Shown: positions 9,904 to 20,445 of the stretch, in pieces | Layout of the letters: each line of letters starts with the position of its first letter | Position numbering within the stretch: the stretch's first letter is position 1 | Origin: Apostichopus japonicus | Lineage: Eukaryota; Echinodermata; Holothuroidea; Aspidochirotida; Stichopodidae | Direction: 5' to 3' | NCBI RefSeq assembly: GCF_037975245.1 | Contig: NC_092577.1 | Coordinates: 25,355,398-25,419,397 of the forward strand | DNA: 64,000 nucleotides | Notes under the pieces: generated by a model | What the model saw: only the letters and a program-made list of their open reading frames with translations | Told to the model about the DNA's origin: nothing | Database searches by the model: none | Program-made: the position numbers and the translations under genes

Positions 9904-12900
9904 TCAAAAACGTACAGAAGGACGACCCGCACGCAGCGAAACGAAAAACCCCTCCCCGGCACACCAGCGTCCAAAAAAGGCAGCCCCAGATAAACGGCGA
10001 AAATCGCCTTCAATCTGAAGGCGAATGTCAGACTTCACCGCCTCCAGGAGTGCCTGCCAACTGGCAAATTTCCCCCTAAAAACCAAATTACATCTATTCC
10101 GCCAAACATGTTTTTTTACAATAGAGCAAACAAAAAGAATGCGGTGCAACACAGCTACCGAACAAACTGGAGGGTCTACCCCATATAAAATAAAGCCCTG
10201 CCCTACCGACCATGAACGGTCTCCCGTAACACGGTCGGTCCAGGTCTGGAACCACTCCCATAAGTTTACTACAAAGTAACAATGCCAAAAAACATGAGCA
10301 GTACTCTCTAAGCTGTCACAGCCGGTCCTAGGGCACAGTCCATCACCCAATCGCCAATGATATCTTTTTAGGTTGGTCACCAAGGCACCGTGTGCAACTC
10401 TCCATGCAAGATCACGGAGCCTGCAACCATTCAGCCTTGAATGCACCGAACGCCATACTTCGGCAGAATGACGTCCCTGGACAAAAGTTGCATTCAAGGC
10501 CTTATCCCTCAACGAATTGTGAACGAGGGCCGGCTGTGACAGGTCAACAGGGGGCAACTCAATCAGAGCGGAGCAGATGACACGCACCACCCTGTTTGGA
10601 GTAATACTATGCGGTTCTCTGTTGCTAAACAGCGCCGGGACCCATCGACGCAGGTGCAAACCGCCCCAAAAACGTACAAAATATGAACAAGGCAACCCTG
10701 GGTCAGTTACCGCTACAAACAACTGCTTAAATAACAAAAAGGTCAATTTACTTCCCAGATGAACCACCCCTAGTCCCCCCTTCTCCAGTTTTTGGTACAA
10801 TACCGCCCTCTTGACAAGCTCTGTACCACCAGACCATATGAATGAAAAAATCGCCCTCTCCAACCGCACCAGGACGCGACGCGGAATAGGGTACACCGCG
10901 CCCGGGTACCACAAGATGGGCGAAACGAAACGATTAATAACAGTGACTTTCCCCAAGATCGAAAGCCAGCGGGTGCCAAAGGTTTCGAGTCTGCTCTGAA
11001 ATACCTCAGCCCTCTCGTTCCAGGTGACATCACAAGGTGCATCGTAGCCGAACCATATACCATTAATTTTGATATTCTGATCCGACCACGACGCACCGAA
11101 TGGTAAGTCTCTGTATCTCCAGCTACCAAGACGAAGGCCCTTTGTCTTTTCCGGATTCAACTTCGCCCCGGTAGCTCTCTCAAAAATAGATAGATCCTGC
11201 GAGAGTGCGCGAAAGGAGCCGAGACTCGAAACAATACATGTCACGTCATCTGCATATTGAGCGCATTTCACTTTGGCACCCCCTGGCACAACGAATGGAA
11301 CAAGTTTGGAGTCCCTTTCCAAAAGACGAGAGAGGGACTCGCTAAACAAAACATAAAGTAATGGAGACAGAGGGCACCCCTGGCGCACCCCCCTCTCTAC
11401 GTTAAAAACCTCCGAACAAAACCCATTTACGATAACAGAACTGAAACTTTGTTCATACAAAACAGAAATCCATTTACGAAAAACCGGGTGCAACTGAAAC
11501 GTCTCCAATACATTCATTAAAAAACCGCGATCCACCATGTCAAAGGCCTTCTGCTGGTCCAGAGACACCAATGCACATGGCAGATCACGCTCAATAACAT
11601 AGTCGGTCAAGTCGCGCATCAACCACAAGTTCTGCTGGATGCAATGACCCTTCACTGCACAAGTCTGGAGATCACCAACAAGATGCGGCATAGCCAGTGC
11701 AAGGCGGTTGCACAACGCCTTAGCCAGCAACTTGTAGTCCACATTTAACAAGGTGATCGGACGCTTGTTATGGGGATCCAAGGGGTCCCCAGACTTTGGC
11801 AGCAAAGTAATCATGACCAGACGTTGACTTTGGTTTAACAGTCCGTTTTGGAAGGCGTCTTCGAAGACGGCTCTGATGTCGGGTCCTATTATTGCCCAGA
11901 AGGTTCGGTAGAACTCCCTCGGAAGCCCGTCCGAACCCGGGGACTTGCCATTCTTCATCTTCGAAAGCGCCTTCCAAAGCTCAACAGTGGTTATTCTGCC
12001 CCCCAAAATATCATTGACATCGTGGGGAACGGTTTTTGAGATTCCCCTCAATAAATCAGACTGTGCCGACAAGTCGACATTGCCACGCGTAAACAAACTC
12101 GAGTAATACTCTTTATATACGCGGACAATGCCGTGAGGGTCACTGACCACGGTCCCATCGGTAGCGCGCACAGACGGGACGCGTCTGTCACCCGCCGATG
12201 AGCTAACGGACTGGTAAAACCTCAGTGAAGGGCGCTCCTCGGCTTCCACCGCTTCGACACGGGCCCTGACGCGGGCACCGTGGTACTTTTCATCGAGATA
12301 CGTCTGCAAAGCGATGACTGCCGAAGGGTCGCCAAACTTCACCTCCGCGCACAGCTTCGAGAATTTTTCTCTTCGACGCCGTGCGCGGGTCACGCAATAC
12401 TGAATTGCGTAGCGTTTCATGCGCAACTTGATATTATCCCACCACTGGGATGTAGAAGCAAAGGCCGGCTTCAATGTTTGCCATCCTTTGTACCTGGTCT
12501 CGAAACCCTGGCGGAATTCTGCCTCGCCAAGAATCCGACAGTTAAGCTTCCATAGGCCCCGCCCGATCGGGAAAATGGAAGGCAAAGTAAAACGTGCTAC
12601 CACAGTATCATGGTCAGAGAGCGGACAGCTGAGCGTCTCGCAACCCGAAAATTTAAAACTCATGGGCGCATACACCCGATCTATCCTGGAGGCATCTTCT
12701 CCGTTAGGCCTCACCCACGTATACCCCGTACTACACGGGTGCATATGCCTCCATACATCGGCCAAAAGGTGTGCCGAAGTAAATCTGTCCAGCTCTGTGA
12801 TTCCAGCGTCAGGACTAGCAGACACAGAAGTTCCGAATCTGTCAAGACCCGAGTCTGGGACACAGTTAAAGTCTCCGACCATGACACACGGCGCACTACC

Positions 12901-13296
12901 AGGAACAAAGGAAGGCAGCGTGTTAAAGAAATCTCGTCTAGCAGAAGGCCGATTGGGAGCATACACATTGCAAATGGCGATGTTACCCTGTGGATACTTG
13001 AATAGAATGCAAACCAATCGGCCCTCGTGATCCGTCTCCACCCTAGTGGCACAACCCGCCTGACGAGCTGACAGAAGGATGACAGTGCCACAGGATGAAG
13101 ACGAACCAAACGAAGCATGCAGCTCGCCACCCCACTCATAAGCCCATAGAGGGACATCTTCTTCCAAAATATGTGTTTCTTGCAGGCAAACGCAGTCGAC
13201 CTCCATTGATTTACAATATTGGAAAATGCGACTGCGCTTGCGATGATCCCTCATGCCATTGACGTTGAAAGTGGCAACTGAAAGTGTATGGGCCAT
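9904..13296 (-). CDS. LINE B ORF2: endonuclease-reverse transcriptase, intact
   Basis: 1130 codons from ATG 13296 (MAHTLSVATFNVNG); the frame is open a few codons upstream, but this is the first ATG, 19 bases after the ORF1 stop. Residues 1-235 form an apurinic/apyrimidinic-type endonuclease (FNVNG, LQETH near 39, MVGDFNCV near 141, SRIDRVY near 203, SDHD near 228), which nicks target DNA. Reverse transcriptase spans roughly 440-760: GKSPGSDGLP, SLDQQKAFDMVD with Asp 580, GVRQGCPLSPLL, and QYADD with the catalytic pair near 683. The C-terminus has a CCHC-type zinc segment, CPRTGC...HVFWHC, near 988-1006. Motif order and spacing are those of Tx1/L1-group LINEs. No internal stop is present, so it could encode a working enzyme; whether it does is unknown. 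Its partner ORF1 is broken. Confidence 0.9.
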   Translation of the reverse strand: MAHTLSVATFNVNGMRDHRKRSRIFQYCKSMEVDCVCLQETHILEEDVPLWAYEWGGELHASFGSSSSCGTVILLSARQAGCATRVETDHEGRLVCILFKYPQGNIAICNVYAPNRPSARRDFFNTLPSFVPGSAPCVMVGDFNCVPDSGLDRFGTSVSASPDAGITELDRFTSAHLLADVWRHMHPCSTGYTWVRPNGEDASRIDRVYAPMSFKFSGCETLSCPLSDHDTVVARFTLPSIFPIGRGLWKLNCRILGEAEFRQGFETRYKGWQTLKPAFASTSQWWDNIKLRMKRYAIQYCVTRARRRREKFSKLCAEVKFGDPSAVIALQTYLDEKYHGARVRARVEAVEAEERPSLRFYQSVSSSAGDRRVPSVRATDGTVVSDPHGIVRVYKEYYSSLFTRGNVDLSAQSDLLRGISKTVPHDVNDILGGRITTVELWKALSKMKNGKSPGSDGLPREFYRTFWAIIGPDIRAVFEDAFQNGLLNQSQRLVMITLLPKSGDPLDPHNKRPITLLNVDYKLLAKALCNRLALAMPHLVGDLQTCAVKGHCIQQNLWLMRDLTDYVIERDLPCALVSLDQQKAFDMVDRGFLMNVLETFQLHPVFRKWISVLYEQSFSSVIVNGFCSEVFNVERGVRQGCPLSPLLYVLFSESLSRLLERDSKLVPFVVPGGAKVKCAQYADDVTCIVSSLGSFRALSQDLSIFERATGAKLNPEKTKGLRLGSWRYRDLPFGASWSDQNIKINGIWFGYDAPCDVTWNERAEVFQSRLETFGTRWLSILGKVTVINRFVSPILWYPGAVYPIPRRVLVRLERAIFSFIWSGGTELVKRAVLYQKLEKGGLGVVHLGSKLTFLLFKQLFVAVTDPGLPCSYFVRFWGGLHLRRWVPALFSNREPHSITPNRVVRVICSALIELPPVDLSQPALVHNSLRDKALNATFVQGRHSAEVWRSVHSRLNGCRLRDLAWRVAHGALVTNLKRYHWRLGDGLCPRTGCDSLESTAHVFWHCYFVVNLWEWFQTWTDRVTGDRSWSVGQGFILYGVDPPVCSVAVLHRILFVCSIVKKHVWRNRCNLVFRGKFASWQALLEAVKSDIRLQIEGDFRRLSGAAFFGRWCAGEGFFVSLRAGRPSVRF

Positions 13297-13315
13297 GAGA
13301 GGGCAGTGGGGCAAA

Positions 13316-14375
13316 CTACGAAGACGACGATTCCGTAAGCTTCAATCGCGCCCTAGACGACATATCGTCGTCCGAGTCGTCACTTGAAGCCGACCTTTTA
13401 AGAGAGGGTTCCCCCATTTCATCGTACCAGCTCGTCCCAGTGGCACGTTTCGGCTCGCTGATCACCGATTCACCGGAGTCGCTGTCAGACAGAGCCTCCG
13501 GAGGATCGATGACCACCGATTCTCCGTCAGACAAAGCCTCCGGATCTGGCGATACCGGCTGGGGACTGGGGACGGAACTGGACGAGTTGATGGGGGAAGC
13601 TGGTGGAGACTTTCTCGGTGCGGGCACGGGGTTGGGGTCTGCAACGACGGGGGTGGGTGAACCAGGTGCAGGGGAGGGTAAAATCCCACCAGATTCCCCC
13701 TCCTCTCGTGAAGTAGTAGGTGCGTCGGAACTTGACTTACCCCCACTCTTAGTCCTAGAGACATAAGAGGAGGGACAAGCTCGAAAGACATGTCCCTCCT
13801 TCCCACATAGTGAGCACACAACCTCGTTTGGGCAAGCGGTGCTATCATGCCCAAGACGAAGGCAGCGCCCACATTTCTTGTTTGGGCAGCCCTTGGCTTC
13901 GTGCCCGGTCTCCCCACACCTGAAGCAGGTACGGGGCTGACCGGGATACCGCACGTGGGCTTTATGCCCTGCTATAAACAGGAAGGAGGGAATGTCCTGT
14001 TTCAGGTCGATCCGAACCTGTCGGTGCCCGTTCAACACCCCAGGGGCTTGTGCATAGGAGCACATTTTGGCAGCCTTGACAGCCCCAAACCGACCCAAAG
14101 CCGTTACGACAAGTTCCTGCCGCACCTCTAGTCCTACGTGGATGATAGTTACCCATACGGATCGCTCGTATGGAGTAACTGTCATCCCCTCGACGTTACT
14201 CAGCAACGTGACACCTTTCTGACGGGCCACGTCACTGGTAAGCTTGCAAAGCATCAACCTCCCCAGGCACAACAACACCCTTGCTCTTCAAAATACTAAA
14301 AACTTGCACCGGTGGAACCGCTTGTTCACCGGTGAACGACAACTTAACAATCCGAGAATCACGGCGCGATGCCAT
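13316..14375 (-). pseudogene. LINE B ORF1: CCHC zinc-knuckle RNA-binding protein, frame broken once
   Basis: ATG at 14375 opens MASRRDSRIVKLSFTGEQAV and runs 48 codons to PGEVDALQAYQ, then TGA. The rest continues in another frame from about 14262: TSDVARQKGVTLLSN, a basic/aromatic domain, three zinc knuckles (CFRCGETGHEAKGC, CGRCLRLGHDSTAC, CSLCGKEGHVFRAC) and a Pro/Ser/Asp-rich tail ending TESSSS-TAG at 13316. Compared with the equivalent protein of family 2 (copy G), about a dozen codons are missing at the join, so a deletion caused the shift. ORF1 of Tx1-type LINEs binds the element RNA in a ribonucleoprotein particle. Confidence 0.8.
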
Positions 14376-14440
14376 GATACCGAAGGTGGCTAGGCCACAG
14401 GGGAGTAACAAAAACAAACTAAAGGGGGGGGGGTGGGTGT

Positions 14441-14586
14441 TGGGCGTTTTGTGTCGCTGCAGGTCGGCGGGCGTATGTTGTATTTTGGCTCGCTTGACCT
14501 GAGTTTCGTTTTTCAGAACGGGATGGTTCGGTAGTGCCGTTTGGCCGTGACGTTTTGTATCCCGCATGGCGGATCACGTAAAAAGC
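14441..14586 (+). mobile_element. Tx1-like LINE copy A, segment 3 (3' UTR end)
   Basis: The last 146 bp of copy A, separated from segment 2 by LINE B: TGGGCGTTTTGTGTCGCTGC through CCGTGACGTTTTGTATCCCG to CACGTAAAAAGC. Read on the minus strand it mirrors the 3' UTR of LINE B, so B seems to carry long inverted repeats; the target duplication shows this is nesting. The next bases are ACATAAAG. Confidence 0.9.
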
Positions 14587-17500
14587 ACATAAAGATGGTG
14601 GTGGTAATGGCTGTCTTGCTCTAACTGGCGAGTGGATTAGAGCCGGTTGAGTGCCTGTGGTCTCCAGGAGCTGCTGCTACTTTCCAAACAGTTTGGAGAG
14701 CTTGAAATTTGCCTAACATATTGGGCACACCTATGGGAGAACAAAATATTGTTAAAAGTACTAGACACTGGAATGCTGAAGGAATATGAGATTTAGGATA
14801 TGATATACGGACAGTCACCAGAACAAGTTGAATATTCCCAGGTTTGGGTACCTGCTAGAGAGAAAGTAGATATGAAGCCATGTGAGGTCATGCATTATAT
14901 GCAATATTAAATAAGTTTCCATTCACAGACAGATGTTGGGAATATAACCTGTATATTATTACAAACCAAGCACAGTCAGTGAAACACAATTTCACTGACA
15001 CGAGTCCAGTTTACCTACATAAGGTCAGAAAATAAAACCAGAATGGCTTCAATATAGAAGCTAGCACAAGATACATGATTCCTCAAAAACACATACCTTT
15101 CAAAGGGTTCTTTCCAATTCTTGAATTTGGTTTTGGGCAGCTTCCACTTTCTTTTCTGACTTTCCCTTCAAAATTTGGTTTTGCCTTCTCAGAAAGTCTA
15201 GCATGGACTCTACATCATCACTCCATCATCTGAATATGCTGAGTCTTCATCTTGGCAGCTGCCACTTTGACTCAGGAGGAGCTCTATACTGTCCCTTTTT
15301 TTTTGGGGGGGGGGGGAGGGGTTACATTTTTCTGTTAAAATAATTGACAACACTAATACTAGCCATGCTACATTATAGCTGGGGTACAGCTGTTGAGTGC
15401 ACCATATACGTTGACCCTGGGAGGCAAGTCTTAAGTTGACTTTGGGGGAAGGGTCCAACGGACTGGACCAATCTTGAAGCCAGGATTGTGGGATTCGGAA
15501 GTTTCAATATTTTTAATTTCCTCCTACTTGTAATTACTATAACAAACTTCTCTTTTTTTGGGGGGGGGGGGGGACGGATAAGTGGGTGACTACCCTTGCC
15601 CTAAACAATCACACCACTAAACTAAATCTCTAATTAGTGACTGAAAGGGTTATATTTCATACATGAGAGACTGATTGCTCTTGTGGTTCCTCCTCTATCA
15701 TGTCGCACGTAAAATCGTCTGGCAGCTGTTTTCTCTTAACCGCCCGATGACCGCTCGATATCTTCTTGTCCTGATAAAAACATTAAGGACAGTATAAAAT
15801 TAAACAAGCTAGCATACGGTACCTGTTCACTCTGCCAAAGCAACTACCAAAGCCAAAGCAACTGATGTCAAGTAAAGCCTGACCCACACTGCTATCTTCA
15901 GTGGTAACTGTAAATATGCTAAATATTCTGAAAAGTAGTTACTGCACGAAAACAAGACTAGGGCTAGCCTTTAATTAGGATCGATGAAACACACCCATGG
16001 TACACATATCCAAGCCTCCCACAACACATACAGGCCTAGCCTGTACCCCAAGTTCCCAAACCAATACCGTTGTTCCAGTTTAGGCCTGGCCCCTATATGT
16101 ACACAACTTCAATTACTAAATTGGGCCTCTCGGAGGTGTGGCAAATTGTTTGGGTTAATAAAGTCAATATATTATATTGCCTAGGCCGACCGATATATAG
16201 GCCCCCTATAGCCTCACTTTCACCAAACTACAAAACAAGTACAAGCCATATTCTTGTGCCATAATTTGAAATCACTAGTTAGAAAGAGATTCGGCTAGAA
16301 GTGTATTTTTGTCATATTAACAATAACATAGTACAGAGTGAGAATATATAATATGAGGTCGGTGGGTATTGTGTATGGTGTTTTAGTCATAATTCATAAC
16401 CCATATGTGTTTGTGAACGTTAGTAACAATAGACCTAGGCCCGCGAAGTAAGAAGCCAAAATGGGAGCTGGGGTTGGGGAGTTTGTTTATAACTGTTGGT
16501 AAATTCCGTAGCAGATTGGACACAAATGCTCTTGGAACAGTTTATTTGGGTAACCTTAATCAGTTGGGGGGGGGGGGGCAGAGTGGACCATGGGGCACAG
16601 TGATACACTTGAAATAATATTCAAACTGTGTATTGCTATCTATTTACCATCACATCAAAGCCTATAACTCCCAAAAGAATTACCAGAGTGGCTGCAGTAG
16701 CAGACAAATTTCAAATTTAATTTTCCAATGTAATTGTTGCTGCTCATTGTGTGTTTATACCAGGGTTTAGCCTAGTTCTACAGTTTGATGTTGATCTTTC
16801 GATCTATGCAAATCAGTTGAGGGTAGGTATGAAAAAAATACTGAAAAATAGAAAAGCATTAACAGTAGGCTATGGTCTCAATGTTTTGCCCTATATTAGT
16901 ACTCATTGTGAGTTAAGTGTGCTTACTACTTCTATTTCTTGCTGCCTGTAAGATCACCTTCAGATCTTTTACTTTCCCTGATGATCTTTTAACATGTGCA
17001 AATGAGGTACATATCAAAGAAAGTTGCATCTATTAAAAGTAGGCTATGGTTTCAATGTTTGGATTTAGTCCTATATTAATATTCAAAGTTGAGTTTTACT
17101 GTCTATTACTCTTACTGTCATTTAAAATCACCTTCAGCTCTCTAATTTGCTGGTCGATCTTTTTCATATCTGCAAATTAGTTAGCTAAGTTGCTCTTTGT
17201 TTTCTTTTCTAATGATTCACTGTGCCCCATGGAGTGAGCCAGTCTGCCCCACGCATTGGGGCACAGTTAATCAATATGGTGAAATGTCTTCATTATTCAA
17301 TAAGTAGTCAATGCATTTGAAATAGAAGTTATGTGGTATTTGATTATAGTACTATACAATTGCCATTTATCCATGTAATTATATATATGAAGGCAAATTT
17401 TTGGGGGAACCAGTGTAAAGTTCTGAACCAATTTCTCCCCCACCACTTCCCTCTCCTTCTACACTGTGCTTGAAAAGATTTGAAATGTTGCTGTGTAGGG

Positions 17501-17600
17501 TAAGGGTAACGGTAATTTAGCTTTCATTATATACTTTCAGACACCAAAAAGGGAGAGAGAAAGGTCTATTTACCAATAAAACAAGTATAATACGTGTAAT
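14587..17600. other. Mostly non-coding; possible minus-strand exons near 15.1-15.8 kb
   Basis: Two minus-strand stretches look coding: about 15790-15650, bordered by ATCAG and reading QDKKISSGHRAVKRKQLPDD then EEEPQEQS; and about 15240-15100, reading DDGVDDVESMLDFLRRQNQI then KGKSEKKVEAAQNQIQEL, a coiled-coil-like segment. They could be 3' exons of the FLYWCH/MULE gene upstream on this strand or of another gene; I do not recognise them. G-runs of 12-14 occur at 15305, 15552 and 16567. The remainder holds nothing I can identify. Confidence 0.3.
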
Positions 17601-18112
17601 TAAAATAGGCGATTTACTAATAACGTTGAAAGGCAACAATAACACTTAAAGAGTTAATCATGGTTGACCGCACTTTGGAACTACCCCCAAGGCCCTGCCC
17701 ATGCCCTTTTTTCTCCCCGTAGGGGCAGGCGAAAAAGCAAAAAGCAAAGGTAGTTGCTATATGCTTTCCCCTTGCTTGTATGAATGCATGAATTGAAAAA
17801 AACTTGGTTGAAGGGAGACCGGCAGACTTTGAAAGTGGCATCAGCGTACCTGTGAGAAGCAAAGTTAGAAAGGAATTTATAACAAAATATGTTATTAATT
17901 TAACAACATAGATAGAATGAAAGAACTCAGATGTATCATGAGATCATCAACATATTGTTGTTAGTGGGTCATAATGAAAAGCACTCACCAGCACTTTGCT
18001 TTGGCGATAAACCAAGCTGTTGCTCTGTTGAGAACAAAAGATGTCGTGCCTCCTCATCCACCCTTATATCCGCCACCAGAAATTGCTCTGGAATGTGTTT
18101 TAACTGGAAAAA

Positions 18113-18114
18113 GC

Positions 18115-18153
<39 letters not shown>

Positions 18154-18166
18154 TTATATTATAACC
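18113..18166. repeat. A-run and (TA)n microsatellite
   Basis: About eighteen As followed by about thirteen TA dinucleotides and TATTATATTATA, inside an intron of the FLYWCH/MULE-like gene. Confidence 0.95.
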
Positions 18167-18560
18167 TAATATATATGGGGGCAGACGTTTCAAACACAAA
18201 AGTACATAAAATAAGCAATTAATACCTGCAGTTCAAAATCCCAATTCTTTGGTTCTTCCGGGCGATTCTTCCTCCGAACGGTCCTTGTTGTATGGAGGAG
18301 TTGCTACAACCCAGGGCAATTCGGTGGATCGCCTTCCGAAAGGTGTGCACTCAGTGCATGGCGAACCAATCGACTTGGCTTATCCTTTGGATTGTTCAGT
18401 GCAGAATCCTATTAAATGATAAAAAGAGTGATGAAATCAGAACTGAACTGACTGGGAGAAATATGAAGAGGAGTGTCGAATCAATTTCTTTGGACTTCAC
18501 AAATTAGAAAAATGACAGTAACCGTGCATGGGCAATAACTAATGCCCAACACATATCTAT

Positions 18561-18581
18561 ATGGCGGGTCACGTAAAAAGC
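18561..18581 (+). mobile_element. 21-bp LINE 3'-end micro-insertion
   Basis: ATGGCGGGTCACGTAAAAAG plus C equals the last 21 bases of family-1 LINEs. It is flanked by ACACATATCTAT (18549-18560) and ACACATATATCTAT (18582-18595), a target duplication with one extra AT. It reads as a LINE insertion in which copying stopped after about 21 bases. Confidence 0.75.
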
Positions 18582-19299
18582 ACACATATATCTATACAAA
18601 ATTATATTCAATGTCCATATCCTTGCCACACTTTCTGAGCCCTGCATTGCCTCGTGTAGGTGACCCTTCTGACTCCTGGTGAATGTTATTCCAGTTTGTT
18701 TCACACTGGCAGGGCAGTAGGATATGTCCTTCGTCCAACAGGGCATCTCCATGCATTTGATCCATCTGAAAAACCCAAAAAATGAATTGAACATATCCTC
18801 CTATTAACAACTTTGGTAGCCTTTTAGATTTTGCAATGATCTGAATTACAGAAATGGCAAACATTGCATGTACACAATACATACACATGGTGCACTTTAT
18901 GTGACTTTAGCCTACCTTTATATTCCCAGGCTGTAAAACACTTTCTTCTTGCCTCTTCCTGAACCGCCTTCTAGGAAGGTGTACCTAATTGGAGTGTCCA
19001 AGGCTACGTCTGGAGTAAGGTCTGGTTGTTCCAGTGTATGAAATTATGTTGTGGTCTTTTAGTTTGTATAGAAATATCACATACTACAACTGACCTCGAC
19101 ATCCAAATGACTCTCGTCGTTACTTGTTCCAGGCTCAACATACTCCCCAACAGCCTCACTTAACTGGACGGCATCACGTTGTTCTTCCTTGCAGGGAGCA
19201 CATGTCCAGTAAAAGTTTCGCTGGGACCAAACTAATGCTAAGTACTCCCTGCGACCCATTACTGAAGTATAAAGTGCAAAAAAATTAAGTGAAAACATG

Positions 19300-19811
19300 A
19301 CGGAGGAACTTCCCCAAATTTAAAAAATAACAAATAGAAGAAATACACAGTGAAAGATTAAGATTATTAAGATTAAGGAAATACAAGCCAATATACTAAG
19401 AAAATTATATATGTGTCGTTGCGACATGACGGTAAAACTTTGAAAGATTTGAACAAGAAAGAAACAAACACATTAAGTGAGAAATAGTAAAAAAGTAATA
19501 TTGACATTTGAGATTGTAACGTCAGTATATGTGTCGTACCAATTTGCGAGGATATTTTTCAAGTAATATTCTTCAGTGACAACTAGTTAAAGGCAATATT
19601 CACATTTCAGATTGTAACGTTAATGGTCTTTATACTCATCCGTAGTAAGCAGTGCGCTTAGCTATATAGCCAGCCATGTCATGAATATTCTTGTTTATGA
19701 TTGTAACCTAGCCTGGTCTCTAGTTACTGCGGGTAACGATTTTTCCGAACAGATCTGCTGTAATGACAGCATCCTTGACTGTGCTAAGGCGCCTCGGAAC
19801 GCAACAACTAG
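19300..19811. other. Non-coding; possible LTR flank of a Gypsy relic
   Basis: No coding signal. The right part immediately precedes a tRNA-like primer site at 19812, so part of it may be the LTR of the retroelement described next; no second LTR copy was found to prove it. Confidence 0.3.
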
Positions 19812-20445
19812 TGGCAACGGTAGGATTCTGAACTCCTGGAGAAGAATACTAAACCAGAACTCTGTATGCTGGCCCAAGAAAAGTGTAGCTGTCTGGTGGA
19901 ACAAAGAACAGAAAAGACCGTCTCTCCAACAAGGTACAAGGCAACAAAGGAGTCTGATGATTCTTACGGAAAAGACTTTGGTTCCCATGCTTTCTGACAG
20001 ATTTGCAATGCAATGCAGTCTGGCAATACTACAGCTTAAACCGCTGATAGAGAAGAATATTCGGATTTGTCGAATTATTCCTGAAAGAATCAAGAAAACA
20101 CTCTACATCAGACCAAACCTTTCCTGGACACAGACTGCGACCAAAGCGATATGAATCAATCCCTATAATACACTCCTTACCAGAGAGAAAGTCATGGTTA
20201 TGTTGCCCAGAACTAACAATCAGTTCAGGTACCCCCAATCATCCGGAACACGTGTAACTGCTAACACTCCGACACGACGGATGAACCCTCTGGAAAGATT
20301 TTCTCGTTAAATTTGAGGTAGTCTCGGAACTCCATGGCCGGAGCCCGCTTTCGATGGCATTGAACCTGGCAGCAAATCTGAGAGGGCCAGCTCGAGCGCT
20401 ACTGGCAGATCTCCCTGAAGAGTATCGGAGAAATTACCAGGCTCC
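19812..20445 (+). mobile_element. Ty3/Gypsy-type LTR retroelement relic (primer site and gag part)
   Basis: A fossil on the plus strand. A primer-binding-site-like stretch (19812-19829, TGGCAACGGTAGGATTCT) has the layout of a tRNA 3' end. About 20220-20445 encodes part of a gag protein: DFLVKFEVVSELHG and LNLAANLRGPARALLADLP, a pattern typical of Gypsy capsid regions. It is fragmentary and broken, and is cut off where LINE I begins. Protease, reverse transcriptase and integrase of this copy are not in the window. Its orientation is opposite to that of the Gypsy relic beyond LINE I, so they are separate insertions. It looks old. Confidence 0.55.

Larger units (their letters stand above)
9744..14423 (-). 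mobile_element. Tx1-like LINE copy B, nearly full length, nested in copy A
   Basis: A 4.68-kb antisense LINE of family 1 with 5' UTR, ORF1, ORF2 and a 160-bp 3' UTR ending CACGTAAAAAGC. It is flanked by a 17-bp direct repeat, ten Gs plus TGGGTGT (9727-9743 and 14424-14440), and the host on both sides is LINE A: the right flank continues TGGGCGTTTTGTGTCGCTGC as expected for A's 3' UTR. There is no poly(A) tail. The 5' end (TTTAGTTTGTTTTTG) lies about 48 bases before the ORF1 ATG, so it may be slightly 5'-truncated. With ORF2 open throughout it is the youngest-looking LINE in the window. Confidence 0.9.
17630..19259 (-). pseudogene. FLYWCH zinc-finger / MULE-type transposase-derived gene, decayed, about six exons
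   Basis: Exon 1 (19259-19095; MGRREYLALVWSQRNFYWTC) is 55 codons and ends GTCGAG/GTCAGT. About 19040-18915 encodes IRYTFLEGGSGRGKKKVFYS, the start of a FLYWCH finger. About 18770-18600 encodes GSNAWRCPVGRRT then YCPASVKQTG and KGHLHEA, the rest of the finger (C...C...H.H), with one base out of frame. About 18420-18228 ends RRKNRPEEPKNWDFELQ before GTATTA. About 18105-17987 encodes HIPEQFLVADIRVDEEARH and ends at GTGAGT. About 17850-17640 encodes ADATFKVCRSPFNQ then FFSIHAFIQARGK, matching the MULE catalytic block 'DGTF...QLFSIHAF', with the first Asp kept but Gly changed to Ala. Such fusions derive from Mutator-like transposons. At least three shifts and stops make function unlikely. Confidence 0.6.

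Noticed and set aside
12419-13030. Long plus-strand frames opposite ORF2 of LINE B and D
   Set aside because: They mirror the LINE coding strand, lack domains, and recur only because the LINE copies are similar.
14232-14290. Programmed frameshift in LINE ORF1, because copies B and G both break just after GEVDALQ
   Set aside because: In G the break is a single in-frame TGA within a continuous frame; in B it is a deletion with a frame change. The mechanisms differ, so this is coincidence.
9744-14586. Long terminal inverted repeats (GTGCTTTTTACGTG...CACGTAAAAAGCAC) around LINE B, as if a DNA transposon carried LINE genes
   Set aside because: The right arm is the end of LINE A in the other orientation, and a 17-bp target duplication lies between it and B. 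LINE C with its own 13-bp duplication shows the terminus is simply the LINE 3' end.
19681-20154. 157-codon plus-strand frame
   Set aside because: Composition is not protein-like and it overlaps the primer-site-like stretch of a Gypsy relic.
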